The notes under the pieces were generated by a model, which saw nothing but the letters and a program-made list of their open reading frames with translations, made no database searches and was not told the origin of the DNA. Below are positions 22,998 to 34,866 of a stretch of DNA of 64,000 nucleotides, piece after piece (the stretch's first letter is position 1; each line of letters opens with the position of its first letter). The stretch spans positions 1-64,000 of the forward strand of contig ML769660.1 in NCBI GenBank assembly GCA_009733575.1. The letters are read 5' to 3'. The translations under genes and the position numbers were made by a program. The stretch is from Gymnopus androsaceus JB14. Lineage: Eukaryota > Basidiomycota > Agaricomycetes > Agaricales > Omphalotaceae.

Positions 22998-24240
22998 CAG
23001 AGGCAAACCCGGAAGCGGAACATACCCAGAAGCGAAACATTTGGATTTTACAAGCTGTAGAGCAACTTTCTGGGCACGGCTTTTTTTTTTAACACAGCCT
23101 TTGAATTATGTACAGTAGAATACCTCATATGGAATGTGATTTTCTCAAATCTGTATGTCATATGGAATATCCGCTATATGGAATACATTTTTGTAGGATT
23201 TCAAAGTACAATGCAATGCAATTTATTTGGTCCAAATCCAATAAATCATGAATTGTACTGGTACAAGATTTATTGAAAACTGGTTAAACTGTGTACTTGT
23301 ACTGATTGTACTGATACAACCAGTGCAATACAGTACAATTTATAAGTTTAAATCAGTTCAGATTCAAATTGGTTTATATCAGTATAAACTGACATGAACT
23401 GATCATTTATATACTATTTGCCTACCAGATATGTAATGTTTTACAACATCCATGTTATAGGAAGTTCTCATAAATTATTGAAAGTACATCTTGATCAAGA
23501 TTGGAGTAACAAATGATACTGTAAGCTTGTTTAGTAGGTGTAATGCAAGGTTTGCACTAGTATAACCTGCTGTAAATGTGTACTGATTTAAACTGATTCA
23601 AAGCAGTTTAAGCAATTTTCACATTTTGAATAAACTGTAAACCTGTACTGATTTAAACTGTGTATCAGTACAAGCTTCAGTGATACATTTTGCAGTACAA
23701 TACAATACAATTTACAATTTATTTGCAGTTTAATAAATTGTACTTCAAAACCCTACATTTTTGGGCTCCCCAACCATATTCCATATGAGATATTCAACTG
23801 TACTTCATGAATATAATACATCAGATATATCAGTGGCTCAGTTTGTGATGCTAAAAAATTAAAATCACCCAAAATCACCAAAAATCAGAGTTTCCCTAGT
23901 TCCATGTGGATGGCCACTGTGATTCTGACTATAAGGCATGAGAGAGCATTTAGGAGTGTGGACACAAACTTCTGTCAAGTTTCTGAGCATTTCTGTATTT
24001 TCTTTGGGCATTAGCAAGTAAGACACATGATGTTCCGGATCGGGGTTTTTCAGCATTTTGGTGGGCATCAACAAGATCAGCACATTTCGAACGAAAGATG
24101 GACACTAAAAATTCTGCAAAAATTAGGATGCTCTTATTGGATATATACACCCCCAGTGCAAAAAAAAACTTTAGCTGAATCGGCTGTATTCCTGACAAAT
24201 ATGCTGATCTTGTGTTTTTCCGTTTCCGGGTTTGCCTCTG
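22998..24240. mobile_element. TA-flanked DNA element (outer of a nested pair)
   Basis: Ends CAGAGGCAAACCCGGAAGCG (22998) and CGTTTCCGGGTTTGCCTCTG (ending 24240) are inverted complements apart from one base and are each flanked by TA (22996-22997, 24241-24242), as for pogo/Tc1-type elements. Once the inner element is removed, about 0.55 kb remains, with no transposase frame, so it is a non-autonomous element. Confidence 0.8.
23113..23800. mobile_element. TA-flanked MITE-like element inserted in the outer element
   Basis: Left end CAGTAGAATACCTCATATGG (23113) pairs with right end CCATATGAGATATTCAACTG (ending 23800), both bordered by TA. Subterminal copies of a CATATGGAAT-type motif occur at about 23125, 23158 and 23173, with an inverted copy near the right end, as expected for transposase-binding sites. 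The interior is very AT-rich and full of TGTACTGATTTAAACTG-like short repeats. Confidence 0.8.
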
Positions 24241-24242
24241 TA

Positions 24243-25089
24243 ATTATTCTTCGATTCTTATTTCTGGGGGTCTGAACCATAACCATAACTTATAAGTAAC
24301 AGTTTACAGATGCGGCTTCACACTACTTTCAGTTGTTTTCATGGTCTGTTCATTGGATTGGAGCTACTTATGGGAGAAGATTGAGCGAGTTCACTATTCA
24401 TCACTGATCAGGCCAAGCATTGAAATCGCAAATTGTTATTCTTAGCATCTAGGTATCCTTTACAATCTACTATCACATTCTCTTCCCAAGTTGTTGCTTC
24501 CAGTATTCAACGGCTGACACTCCAGCGAATAAAGAACAGTACGGGTCACATTTTCATTTTCAATAGCGTTGTTACAAATGACCAAAATACTTGGTCCCGT
24601 TCAGCGAGTTAATGACCTAGTCGACGTAGATTTCTCTCAGAACTGCACCAAACTGATCATCCATGATCTTACTTCTATCGAGGGGTGACCAACATTTAGG
24701 AACTTCCTCTATGCCATGCTCGGGTGCTGTGCCCTTGGGCTGTGTTGTCGCTCAAAAAAGGCTTCTTGTGTCAATCTTGTGTACAGAGAAGCTTAATCTT
24801 CGCTGTTTGTATTTCTCCAGGGGCGTGTAAACAGGATCCGGCCTTACTTGCGGAGCACAAAATAAGTAAGCATGCAATGGTCATTCGTAGGCCTCTACGG
24901 TATTTCAAGAGATGTATGTAGTACATTTTGAGAGCTGGAATGCACCAAGATAATTCATTGTATCAAAATTTCGACCTTTTGGTGCATTAAACGCTGGATA
25001 CAACCGTAAGATGGGACGGTTATCCGGTTAGAGGAGCTACCGTACCGGTTTGGAATTTTTTAGGTACGGGACAGTACTTCTACTACACA
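24243..25089. other. Intergenic stretch
   Basis: No supported coding region or repeat seen. Confidence 0.4.
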
Positions 25090-26195
25090 CTAAGCATTAT
25101 ACACTTGTAATCCATGTTCGCATTTATCGCAAAGCATAACTAGTGACTCGCCTAAACACAACTGGCACATCTCTTCCCCACACCGCTCACAGGCCAGGAT
25201 ACTCCTACACGCACCGCACAGATCCGAATGGCAGTTCCTACACATATTGATCCCTTTGTTCATGCTCGCAGATGGAACACAACCTCCACATACGGGCAAG
25301 CTGCACAACCGGCACCTCCACGAAAACACACGGTGAGAAAACTCCTCTGACTTGGAGTCACTTGAGCCGTCACTGCTACTCGAATATGTAGGTGAGCGTA
25401 AACCGTTCCTACACGCTCCGCACAATTCCCTCTTGCCGCACTCCATGCATCGTTCCTCGTCCGAAACAAATTCGTCGCATTCGTCGCAATAGTCGTTCAA
25501 GCACCCAGGCATTCCCATACCAAAGGATGCTTATCCCAAAACGCGCAGATATCGCAAATCCATTTGTGCGAGCAGCCCAAACCCCCTTCGGGTGTACACT
25601 TTGGACAAACGAGGCCCGGCAGTGATTGGTGATGATTTCCGGAAAGGTGCCTGAGCTCATCAGCTTGAATTACTCCTTGATTCTCCGAGTACTCCCCGTC
25701 CATATTCATCCCCATCACACTTCCACCCGTCATCGATGATGATCCCCCTCTTCTCGACCAACATCTCGGATTATCACATCTTCCCCAGGTCGCTCCTTCA
25801 GTCTCTCCGAGACTATCTAAGCATTCGTTGCATGGAGCAACCATCGTTTCGTGGGCACTCCGAGTCTCTGTACGTTTCCGCTTCCTCGTATTCATCCCAT
25901 CCTGGGTTTTTAGTAGGGGAAACTCTGCTGTAGGTACGCCAATGCATTGTCCGAAATCCCGAACGGACAACAAGCGAAGGCACACTGGACACTGGATTCG
26001 AGTATTGGGGATTGTACTAGTACTGTTAGATCCACCCGTTTGGTTGATCGTACAGCTAACAGCATTTGCGTTGGAGCTCATCTTCAGTCGTTTCCCCCCG
26101 AGCCGTTTCTTCGAGAATCCAGTTGCGGCGGAGAGCGCTATAGCGGGAGATTGCCACGACTCTTCGAACATTGCATTGTGTTCTCCGATAGGCAT
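25090..26195 (-). CDS. Cysteine-rich zinc-binding protein, one frame break
   Basis: Starts at 26195 (MPIGEHNAMFEESW) and encodes a 5' part with a CPVCLRLLSVRDFGQC motif, a serine/glycine-rich linker, and then dense CxxC pairs: CNECL, CPKC, CSHKWICDIC. At about 25506 the frame must change by one base (VWEC into GCLNDYCDECDEF), after which CxxC pairs continue to the end: CMEC, CGAC, CRLC, CGGC, CRNC, CGAC, CERC, CQLC, CDKC. Without the break the protein would be about 370 residues with many likely zinc sites. I do not recognise the family; the alternating CxxC/H pattern suggests stacked zinc ribbons or treble clefs. The break lies beside a GGG run, so a sequencing indel is plausible. Confidence 0.65.
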
Positions 26196-28110
26196 GATCT
26201 ACTGATGTGCAGGTGACACTTGATAGTAAGTAGACAGCCAAGTTCAGCGAGGCAGAAAACTTCAAGCACGGAAGGACGACGTACAGTCAGAGAAACGGTT
26301 TAACCTGTGTTGATGGAAGAGGAGAAAACAACAGGAAGAAAGGCAAGTATTTATTACCTTGTCGGATAAATGGAGCCAGGATCAAGCCAGGATAGTTCAG
26401 TGAAATTGACAGTGATCTGCAGGACGTTCGGCGTGCCACTTTTATGTTTTAATGTAGCGCTCAAGGGAGAGTTTGGCTGTTCCTGGGAACACGGGAATCT
26501 TCTCTATTGTGGTTTTCATTCAACTGCGGAATTGGTGCGGGAAAAGGTATGATCTACATCTCGGAGAATAGGAACTCCACTATGTAGTACTCTGGTCAGG
26601 AAGCGTGAATTGGAACCTAGATCTGCCAGTGGATTATCAGTGGATATTGTCTTACGTTGGGATGCAAAAATAAACACCTTATCTTTTTAGTTCTATGCTA
26701 TATCGCTTCTGTCGTTAAAGAAAAGGATCAGTGATTCACGGTCGAAATTCTGAGAATATTCTGTACGTACCTCGAAACAGCCGCCTTACCGTATCTTCTC
26801 CCGAGTCAGAAGATGGAAACGTATAGAATGAATCGTTCCAATATACTAATGAATAGAATGGCTGGAGGATAGTTCCCAATAAGTCGGTTTCAACGAGGAA
26901 TAGGTAGTATTGCCGGTACTGTACTAGGAAAATCTCCGTCTGGATCGGTAGAACGGAAGAGGGTGGCTCTCGACAGAAACACATATCAATGCATAGCAGC
27001 AGGATAGGCGATCCTCGAATCAGATGTTCCTAAGTACAAAAGCTCGTGAAAAGCAATCCGCTGGTTACATTCAATTTGAGCATCCATTCTAGACCACTCG
27101 CCGTCACAGGCTTAGGTTAACTGAGTCTCAGGCTCGATCCATTGAATCATTGAATGCCTCCAGAAGATCCATGTTCAGGATGTCGGCCATGCTGTATAGT
27201 CACCTTCCTTTCCTAGCGAGCCCGGGTCTCAAGAGACTACGGTGGGAGATGTTGATGCTGCGACAATAGGACAATAGAGGGTGAAGCAATCTATCATGGA
27301 AACACTTGTTCAACTTGTCTGATATTTCATCTTTTGAACTCGCAAAGTAGTGAGTACCGGTGTTTCCGCGAGCAGCCAAGATAGGCAATGAATGCATAGA
27401 TGCACCTGAAACTGTCATCTCGTGTACATTGCCTCGAATCTCCCACCTACACTTGAAAGTCCATGATCTTCTTACCTCACCTATGATCATCCAACTTCGC
27501 ATCTTGATGATCATTTCGTTCAACATCCGCGAAGGACTTGGTATTCGTGTTCCTAGGCCAGCCGGCCGAGAGGAATGTATGTATATGCTTTCAATGGGTG
27601 CGAGAAAGAGGAGTCGTAACCGCAGCGAGAGTATGTCTAAACTAGTCTATCCATGAAAAGGACACCTCGAAACCAAGATGCTTGGTTCATGGATTATGGT
27701 CGTGGAGGCCTGGTGGAGTCTTATCGCGGCTTGATTTTCGGTGAATATTCAAAAGGCCGGATTGTGAGAATCCATGATGTCGACGTGAAAGAAAGCTCAC
27801 TGCAGATCCAAGGGCCAGTCTGACATGGAATGATGAGGTTTGATTGGGTTGAGAGAATTCAAGCAAGTAAGGAGGCCACGAGACCCAAGGATGCACCAAG
27901 AAAAAGAGAGTGTCGATGATCTTTAGAACGTTGCATTACAGTCCTCATGCTAAGCGAACAGCAGTAGTAAATCCATAATATGTTATAAAGACTAAGCACC
28001 TAACATATCTATCAACTCTGGCATACCTGCAACCAAACCCAAACCCGCCAACAAATGCATCGGACCAGCCGACGCATACCCAGATGATAAAATTGAAACC
28101 AGAGCGGAGG
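26196..28110. other. Intergenic stretch
   Basis: About 1.9 kb with no gene that I can support; open frames on both strands at 27200-27650 overlap and lack splice context. Confidence 0.4.
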
Positions 28111-29423
28111 TTACTTGATTTGCTTGAGCTACAATGAGAGGAAGGAAAGGGTTAGGATATATCGCACCAACACAAAACAATAAAGTACATACCCTTTCCG
28201 TGTTTCGGAAAAGCCTACCGTCCAAACCGACAGCCTTTCTGCTCAATGTTATCGATATGTAAGTTCTGGCTATCCACTGTATACGATGTGCCATGAGAAG
28301 TGAGGAAGAAGAGAAGAATACACATAAAACTTACGTTCCGCATTCATAGCAGTCCCCAAAGCCTTCAACCGCTTCGTCATATCACTGATCTCATCCAAAT
28401 TGTCATCCAATTCATCCTCGAGCTCATCATCGGATGCATTTGCCTCAAACTGATAGCGCTTCCGTCTGATCTTTCCGAGCTGCGAGCTGATCTGCAGATT
28501 TATAACGACCAGAACCGGATCCTATGAGCTCCTCGGTGCGACCAATACGGTCTTGCGTCTCCCTCACGCGCATCATCGTTCGTTCCCTCTCTCCACGCTC
28601 CTCCTCATACCTTGCCTGAATCTTGGCTTCTTGAGCAGAGCGCTTGGCATCTTTATTGAAAACGATGACCGGTCTGAAGATGGAACGGTTAAGCTGCTTC
28701 AATTCGTCTGTCTTGTCGTCAGCGCGAACTGAATGGCCTTTGGAGACGTCGAGATGACGTTCGGTGTTTGCCAGTCGTTCTGGTTACAATAAGTAACGAA
28801 TGTCAGAATAGATAAAATAAGAACAAGTGTAGTGTATCTTAGATACCTGACTGGTCACCGAGCCTGGTGAGGGTGTTGCGAGCGGTTTCTTCGGCTTCAC
28901 GGGCAAGGCGGAGAGCATTTCGGGAGGAGTTGACAGACTCTTGCTTGATGAAGCGTGTTTGCTGTGAACAGCAAATGAGTAAGTACGCCGAACTTGAAAA
29001 TCGAATACTATATGCACAAACCTTCTTAATGCCTTCAACATCTTCATCATTTTCTTCACCAGGAGCAGGGTCACTAAAACTTCCTTGAGGGCCATCGAAG
29101 AAACGACCTGAGCCTGCCTTCTCGGGATTGTACCCCGAAAACAGTTCGCTCCGGTCCTGCTCGACATTTGCTCCTCCACGAGAATAAACATCTCCTACAC
29201 CTCTGCTTCGGCTGTAGTTGTCTCTGACGTTCACAGAGGTAGGAGCATTGTTGAGGGAAGAGTTAGAGTATGAAGCTGATCTGCTGGCATTGGGCGCTGA
29301 GGGCAGTCCGGGTCGGGGTGAAGAACTATTGCTGGCATATGGTCGAGAGGAAGAGTTGTTAGAGGGAATCTGACCAGCAGATTCGACTGGGGGAATAGAA
29401 GGACTGTTTTTACGCCAGAACAT
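28111..29423 (-). CDS. SEC9: SEC9-like t-SNARE (SNAP-25 family), two single-base frame breaks
   Basis: Exons 29022-29423, 28847-28961, 28335-28779, 28193-28276 and 28111-28128. Exon 1 is a Ser/Asn-rich linker. The first SNARE helix starts TRFIKQESVNSSRNALRLAR and runs over the exon 2/3 junction. The second is DDELEDELDDNLDEISDMTK, then LDSQNLHIDNIEQK, GLDGRLFRNTER and the terminal LKQIK. This two-helix Qb/Qc layout is that of fungal Sec9, which pairs with Sso1 and Snc1 at the plasma membrane for exocytosis. The reading needs one base fewer at about 28477 (in GATCAGACGG, minus strand) and one fewer in the AAA at about 28237; with both, the length is exactly 353 residues. Since SEC9 is normally essential, sequence error is more likely than gene death. 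Confidence 0.85.
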
Positions 29424-29508
29424 TTGGAAAGCGGGAGATGGAAGTGAAGAATGAGTTGATGGTTGCTCTAATACTAAGAGGCTGTTCGAACGCGCTCATC
29501 AAGCGCTC

Positions 29509-30054
29509 ATGCCGGTTTCACATATATATAGTTCTCCGGAGGAGCGTGGCATCAAGCCTGTGTGTGGTTATCGTTGGAGCCTCGACTACAATAGTGATGG
29601 TCGGGAGCAAGTCGGGAATCGATTCTTGGATAAACAAGTCTTAATTATGTACGCGTTTGATTCATGTATCCTTCTTGGTTTTCAGTCTCCGACGAACGCG
29701 ACTTCGTACACGTCGTTATTACCAACGGTGACTACCCATCTACTCGACAACCCTCCTCAATACGCGCTCTACCAGGATTTGCCCCGGCGCTGGCTTCGAG
29801 CCAAGTATCGTGGATGGTTTACCGGTCGCAGGTTGGCGGAGAGAAAGTCAGTTCGGCAATCCCATTTTCCTGCCCATCCACTCTCTCCTACACGCGACAG
29901 CTCTGCTCATATGCACAGGCCCAAAAAGAACAAGACGGCGAAAAGTTGCTTCAAAAGGAGTAGGCTACAAGATCTAGAGTCGAATTCAGTCTCTGAACAG
30001 TGTTCTGATGTCGCCGACGATAATAAAGCACAGCGTCCCAATGCTTTACGATGA
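29509..30054 (+). CDS. Uncertain 181-codon open frame between SEC9 and SDH3
   Basis: ATG at 29509 opens 181 codons with no stop. It has no recognisable motif, and its C-terminus is basic and Ser-rich (RPKKNKTAKSCFKRSRL). It occupies the presumed promoter of the minus-strand SEC9 gene. Length alone is the support. Confidence 0.2.
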   Translation: MPVSHIYSSPEERGIKPVCGYRWSLDYNSDGREQVGNRFLDKQVLIMYAFDSCILLGFQSPTNATSYTSLLPTVTTHLLDNPPQYALYQDLPRRWLRAKYRGWFTGRRLAERKSVRQSHFPAHPLSPTRDSSAHMHRPKKNKTAKSCFKRSRLQDLESNSVSEQCSDVADDNKAQRPNALR

Positions 30055-30156
30055 GCTATAGACGGAAGCTTCGACAAACAAGCTCGGCGTGTTAGTGTTT
30101 GGATAGAGTACAATCCGTGTCTACAGTGTGTATACAGTTGCTATTCGATTTGCTTC

Positions 30157-30923
30157 TTATTGGAACACTGCCAAATAAACGGTGGAGATTGCGGTGGCTC
30201 CAATGACGGCGTAGCCACTCGAATAAGCTCCCTTCACGGTCATGACTACAAGAAGATAATGAGTAAGAGCAAAATAGATGGATAAAAATCGAGACGTACA
30301 TTTTCCCATATCCCAAGCCAAATGTCTCAGACCGTTGAAAGAATGGAAAGTAAAAGGAAGAGCCAGAATGAACTTTCCGGCGTATTTGACAGCGTCAGGC
30401 AAGCCCGCAACAGTTTCGATGACATTTGCGCTGCTGAATGTGCCAGGAGCTACGAGATAAGCTAAAGAGAAACCGTAGAGCACTAGATAGAGAATTCATG
30501 GTTCAACCTCTGAGCTAGGACAAGAAATTCCAGTCACGCTTACAGACGCTGAGTGCTACACCGGTGACACGATTAAAGATTGAACCAATCCATGTAAGCT
30601 GAGGTTGGTAGATGGTAAAATGTGGGCTGGATGGTCGTTGCAAACGCTGCGTGTTCAGGATTGTCATTCCATCTTCAGGTTTGAGCGATTTGGTCTGAAC
30701 AGAGCTAAAGAAAAATAGTTAGATTACAGTAATGACTAGAATTATACTTTGAAAACGTACCGCTTTCCAATACTAGAGCGAATACTGTTCTTCAGAACAT
30801 GATTTCTGGCTAGAGATGACTGTTAATTTTGCTGAATTGAGAACTGAAGCACAAGAGACTACCTGGTGTGAAGGCAGCTCGTCTCAAAGACGGTCCCAGA
30901 CCGAGGGCACGGGTAGAGAGCAT
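30157..30923 (-). CDS. SDH3: Succinate dehydrogenase cytochrome b subunit (complex II membrane anchor)
   Basis: Five exons (30863-30923, 30761-30809, 30544-30704, 30300-30482, 30157-30245) give 180 residues. The N-terminus (MLSTRALGLGPSLRRAAF) is Arg/Ser-rich without acids, as expected for a mitochondrial presequence. Family hallmarks follow: RPSSPHFTIYQPQLTW (conserved RPxSPHL-type motif with the ubiquinone-site Ser), SIFNRVTGVAL, and HSFNGLRHLAWDMGK with the haem-ligand His. Three membrane helices are visible, and the length fits the family. SDH3 with SDH4 anchors the SDH1/SDH2 catalytic dimer in the inner membrane and binds haem b and ubiquinone. The frame is intact. Confidence 0.95.
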
Positions 30924-32754
30924 GATGGTTAGAAAGAGAGGCGGAAACTTCCGGGACCCGCATGCGGCGTTAATAGGCGCTTATTATTGTTGTTGCGCGC
31001 TTGTTTACGCTAAGTCCTCTTCTCCTAAAGCTTAAAGCCCAAATCGCTGCAGAAGAAGCCTCCTATCGTAAAGGCGAATCCGAAACAGTCAAACCTAGGT
31101 GCGGAAGCCAGCGTTAAGGAAGGCGCGAGAGAAGAGCATTGAGAGAAGCTTAGTTGTAGGAGGTTGAAAGAGGCCTAGCAAGCCGCCTCGACCCTCCAGC
31201 CCACTTTCAGGTTTCAACTTTGTTCTATCAGTCCTCCGCACTCGCAATGTTCGGTGATGGGCATGCTATAGATGAAAATAGCCTGTTTGTCTTCGGACCC
31301 TTCTTTCATCTTTATTTAGTCAAAGCCTAGGAGAACCTTCAAGCCGTTGTCGGAAGGGATTTATTAAAGTTGGATTTTACTTTTGGTAGGCTGACTTCTG
31401 AATTCAGTTATTTATTTGTTAAATTTGGTGAGCTTTTGTCATTGCGAATGAATTCTTATTCTTTTGATGGAAATCCTTCGTAGGGTTGAACCATTAACGA
31501 CGAAGAGCCCGATGCGTTCCTTCTCTATTTCACGAGTCTTTAGATGTACCCACATAGGCGTTGATATCGAATGAAGGTTCCTCCAGTATCTATTTGGTTA
31601 GGCTCACAGAATCGAACTTCACCCACTCGCAGATGCTATAGTATATTCTCAATAGCTTTAGCATGATGTTACTCCAAGAAATATGCGTAGGTGTCTAATA
31701 TCAATGCTCGTGTTACTCTTTACTGATTTTTTGCAAGGGTAATGGCGTCGGCAAGATAATATTTAGCTTGCAGACAATAGGTAGATAGAATGTGCGTATG
31801 GCGGCTATATGGCTTACCTTTTACAGTTGTATCAGTATGTGCTGGTAAGCCTTGAGCTGACGTCCTGGAAGTGCATAAATACGCGACACAGATGCTCACG
31901 AGGCGGAGGAGGACTAGCTAAGTACTGTACATATCTCCAATCCGCGACCCACTGACATTCTTCTGAATAACTGATATAAAATAGAATGGAATACGGGAAC
32001 AAAGAAATCTGAAGGACATCTTGGACTATGGTTCTCTTTCTGTTGGCCAGACTGCGCATGACATGGATTACACTGAAGCTTTCCTCTAATGCAACGACAT
32101 CTTGCGATTAGCTCGGATTTTATATCAAGCTCATTGCCGATTTCTCTATGCAGTTGAGTCCGCGCTATGATTCGCCAACATCCAGCCAACATCCTTCAAA
32201 AAGCTTGGAAACGTGGACCACCAGCCTTCGACATTTGGTATGTGAATTCCGTTCTGTCATCGGAAGAATCGCGATGGAATATCTGCCGATTGTTCACGCT
32301 GCAGCTTGCAGCTTATCCATTCAGTTGCCCACCACTGTGGGGCTATATAGACCGAGTGACATTCAAGTTCTGCGCTAACAAAATAAAAACGGAATGAAAG
32401 GTGAGATTGAAAGACATCTTGAACTTGGGTATGGTTCTCTTTCTATTGGGTTAGACCGCGCATGACTAGTTCGACTGCAACGTAGTCCAATGACATCTTG
32501 CGACTGGCTCGGATATTATTTTATGCTCAATTTCACTATCGATATTCTATGCAGCTAGTTCCGCGTCATGATTTACTAACATCCAGCCAATAATCCAAAA
32601 GCTTGGATGCATGCTGTCACTCATTGTGTCCCATCGGCCTTGAAAGTATTCCGAGTCGTACATCCATTCGAACATACAGCCGAAAAGTTCAACGTCCATG
32701 ACTAGAGGAATGTTAAGTCGCACTCAACGATGTTATTGGTAGGCCAAATCGTGC
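30924..32754. other. Intergenic stretch upstream of the lectin gene
   Basis: No supported gene. The segment at about 31160-31245 (GAGGCCTAGCAAGCC...CCCACTTTCA) resembles 38635-38720 and 34085-34140, a degenerate dispersed repeat. A diverged tandem duplication lies further in and is listed separately. Confidence 0.45.
31935..32615. repeat. Diverged ~395-bp tandem duplication upstream of the lectin gene
   Basis: Blocks in the same order occur in 31935-32225 and 32330-32615: ATGGTTCTCTTTCT, GCGCATGAC, GACATCTTGCGA, GCTCGGAT, TTCTATGCAG, ACATCCAGCCAA and AAAAGCTTGGA. Identity is moderate. Confidence 0.75.
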
Positions 32755-32763
32755 TATAAAAAG
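32755..32763 (+). promoter_or_regulatory. TATA box of the lectin gene
   Basis: TATAAAAAG lies 76 bp upstream of the lectin ATG, a normal distance for a short 5' leader. Confidence 0.55.
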
Positions 32764-32830
32764 GGAATCGTTCGAGCTCTGAACTATCACTCGTCTCGAA
32801 CTCAAAACATCACCTCGGATACTTACAGTC

Positions 32831-33849
32831 ATGCCCAACAACAACGGTATCGCAGTACTACAGTTGAACTTCGGTTTGTCAAATTTCTAAATCAGCAGTC
32901 GATCATTATTGAGAATATAAAAAATTCCATAGGAAGTCGACTCTATTTCCAGCAGTCTGACAACAAAATATATGAGCTCTGCTGGGATGGGAAGGACGGC
33001 GACCAGTGGTACAGAGGCGGCGACGGCGGCGACGCCATTTGCACTGCACGCCCCGACACTCCCATTGCTGTGACTAAAATCGATACATTCAATGGAATCA
33101 TACCTGGCGACCAGATAATACACCTCTACTATGTCGGTACGGACGATTACGTCAAGGAGCACGTCTTCAAAGATGGCAAGTGGGCGCCGGGGGCCAACCT
33201 TGAGTCTGCCAGCGTCCCCCAGGGCACCAGCCTTGCAGCTGTAGGATGGGGCTTGGATTTACCGAATATTCGGGTCTATTACCAGGGTTATGGCGGTACC
33301 GTGCAGGAGTTGGTGAGCACCAACGGGAATTGGTCCAAAGGCACCTCGTTCTCTGGTGCCCACATGGACACGCCGCTTGCGGCGGTGCACTCGAACCCAA
33401 ACACAGATACCAAGGATTTCACGCTCCATCTCTTTTTCTACAACACTGACAACACCGAGATCATTGACAACGTGTACATGTGGGCCCCGAGCTGGTCACG
33501 TAGTACAGTCCTGCACAGTCAGGACTTGAAGCATGGCGGCGGACTCGCAGCTATTCTTTGGGGTTCAGCATCTGCCTACAACATGAGATTGTATTTCCCC
33601 TTCAACGATTTGGTAACCAAGGGGAATGTTGTGGAATTGGCTTATGACACTCCACCGGGGGCATGGTCTCATACATCGGCATACCTAAAGAACACGTTTA
33701 CCTCTAGTACCAGTCCGTTGACGGCACGGGTATACAAAAATGACAAGGGCACTAATATATCAGTATTCATGAAGGATGGGGAGAAGATTATTAAAGAGAT
33801 GTATTATGTGTCGCCGGGCTGGGGGCCTGTGCGCGAGATTAATTGGTGA
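32831..33849 (+). CDS. Fungal fucose-specific-type lectin (six-bladed propeller, AAL/AOL family)
   Basis: Exon 1 32831-32873 (MPNNNGIAVLQLNF), intron 32874-32932 (GTTTGT...CATAG), exon 2 32933-33849: 319 residues, the usual length of this family. The repeats of the beta-propeller are visible: SRLYFQQSDNKIYELCWDG, IIHLYYVGTDDYVKEHVF, NIRVYYQGYGGTVQELV, FTLHLFFYNTDNTEIIDN, MRLYFP...NVVELAYD and ISVFMKDGEKIIKEMYY. Each has the R/H-x-Y/F...E pattern of fucose-binding blades; several retain the Arg and Glu that contact fucose in Aleuria aurantia lectin. There is no signal peptide, as in AAL. Such lectins bind fucosylated glycans and are often highly expressed in fruiting bodies or used against fungivores. 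A truncated paralogue lies at 39.9 kb. Confidence 0.9.
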
Positions 33850-34084
33850 TGCTCAGATGGAGGCACCGTGGCGAACTGGGTTTCTGTTTCCTGCAAAATC
33901 TATGTATTTCCTTCTCTTCATTCTAGTTTCAACAACTGCTTTTGACTTAGCGCTTCGCATACTCAAATACTCTTTTCATTCTCCTCATTCCAGCTTCAAC
34001 AGCTGCTCATGACTTGGCTTCGTCTAAGTAATATTGATGTATGTCATTGTAAATTCTTAAAACATTATTTTCGTTTTGAAATTA

Positions 34085-34640
34085 TCACCAGGCCTAACAA
34101 GGCCCCTCGATTCTCCAACCACCTTCACCTTCGGCCTATCGGGTCGTCTTTTTCGATGTCGATACCAGTGTCGATATTTCCTGCTCAAACGCAGATTGCG
34201 AAAAGGATGTCACAGAGTGTTGGCATAGATGTTGGGATTCCGTAGAGGCGAGATTCGACTTCGACACCGATGGCTGCTGGTGGTGGTGCTAAGCCGGCTA
34301 TGGCGAGTACACTGGTACCCAGCGCCGTAGCCTGACCTTCCAACTGCAACTGCAATTCTAATACTAATATCAATGCCGTCTCGGGATCGAACAACAACTT
34401 ACCCGCTCATACACCTCATCGAAAACTAAGTCCTAGTCCGAAACGTGTTGTGTTGGGTCCGTCAGCGTTGGTCGTTCCAGTGTCGAAAGAGGTATCGCCA
34501 CGCTTGCTGGGTTTGTTGGGAAGCTTAGCAATGTCAGACCAGGACATTCGCACTCAATTTCGATCTCAATTCCGAATAGTTCTTTGTTCAGTGGGTTGCT
34601 TTGATCGCATTGGGTGGCTTGACTTCAACTTGAATTGAAG
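34085..34640 (+). pseudogene. Degenerate copy of the decayed gene at 16.1-16.6 kb
   Basis: Aligns by eye with 16130-16600: CCTTCCAACTGCAACT... against TCTTTCCAACTTCAACT..., AAGTCCTAGTCCGAAACGTG against AAGTCCCGGTCTTAAAGATG, GGTCCGTCAGCGTTGG against GATTCGTCGGCGTTGG, and TGCTGGGTTTGTTGGGAAGC against TGCTGGGTCTGTTGGGTAGC. No open frame spans it. Shorter traces occur at 38700-38790 and 42370-42430. Confidence 0.6.
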
Positions 34641-34866
34641 GTTGTACCATCGTACACCTCTACGGCCTTTTGATCCTCTCAGATTCCTTTATTACGTGTT
34701 CGTACGCGACGGAATGACTAATTAGTACAGATCTTTCTCCAGTATATCAATCGATCTAGGTCCTCTGACTGCCATACCAATCTGATACCTTCCCCTCTCC
34801 GTTGCCAGTCCAGCTCCCCATTCCCAAGTCAGTGCAACACCAACGAAGTATCATTCGAGTCTCCGC

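Noticed and set aside
27200..27656. Opposing frames of about 100 codons
   Set aside because: They overlap each other on opposite strands, have no motif, no ATG context of note and no splice partners.
28784..29191. 135-codon minus-strand frame overlapping SEC9 in another frame
   Set aside because: It reads through the SEC9 introns in the wrong frame; the SNARE helix frame is clearly the coding one.
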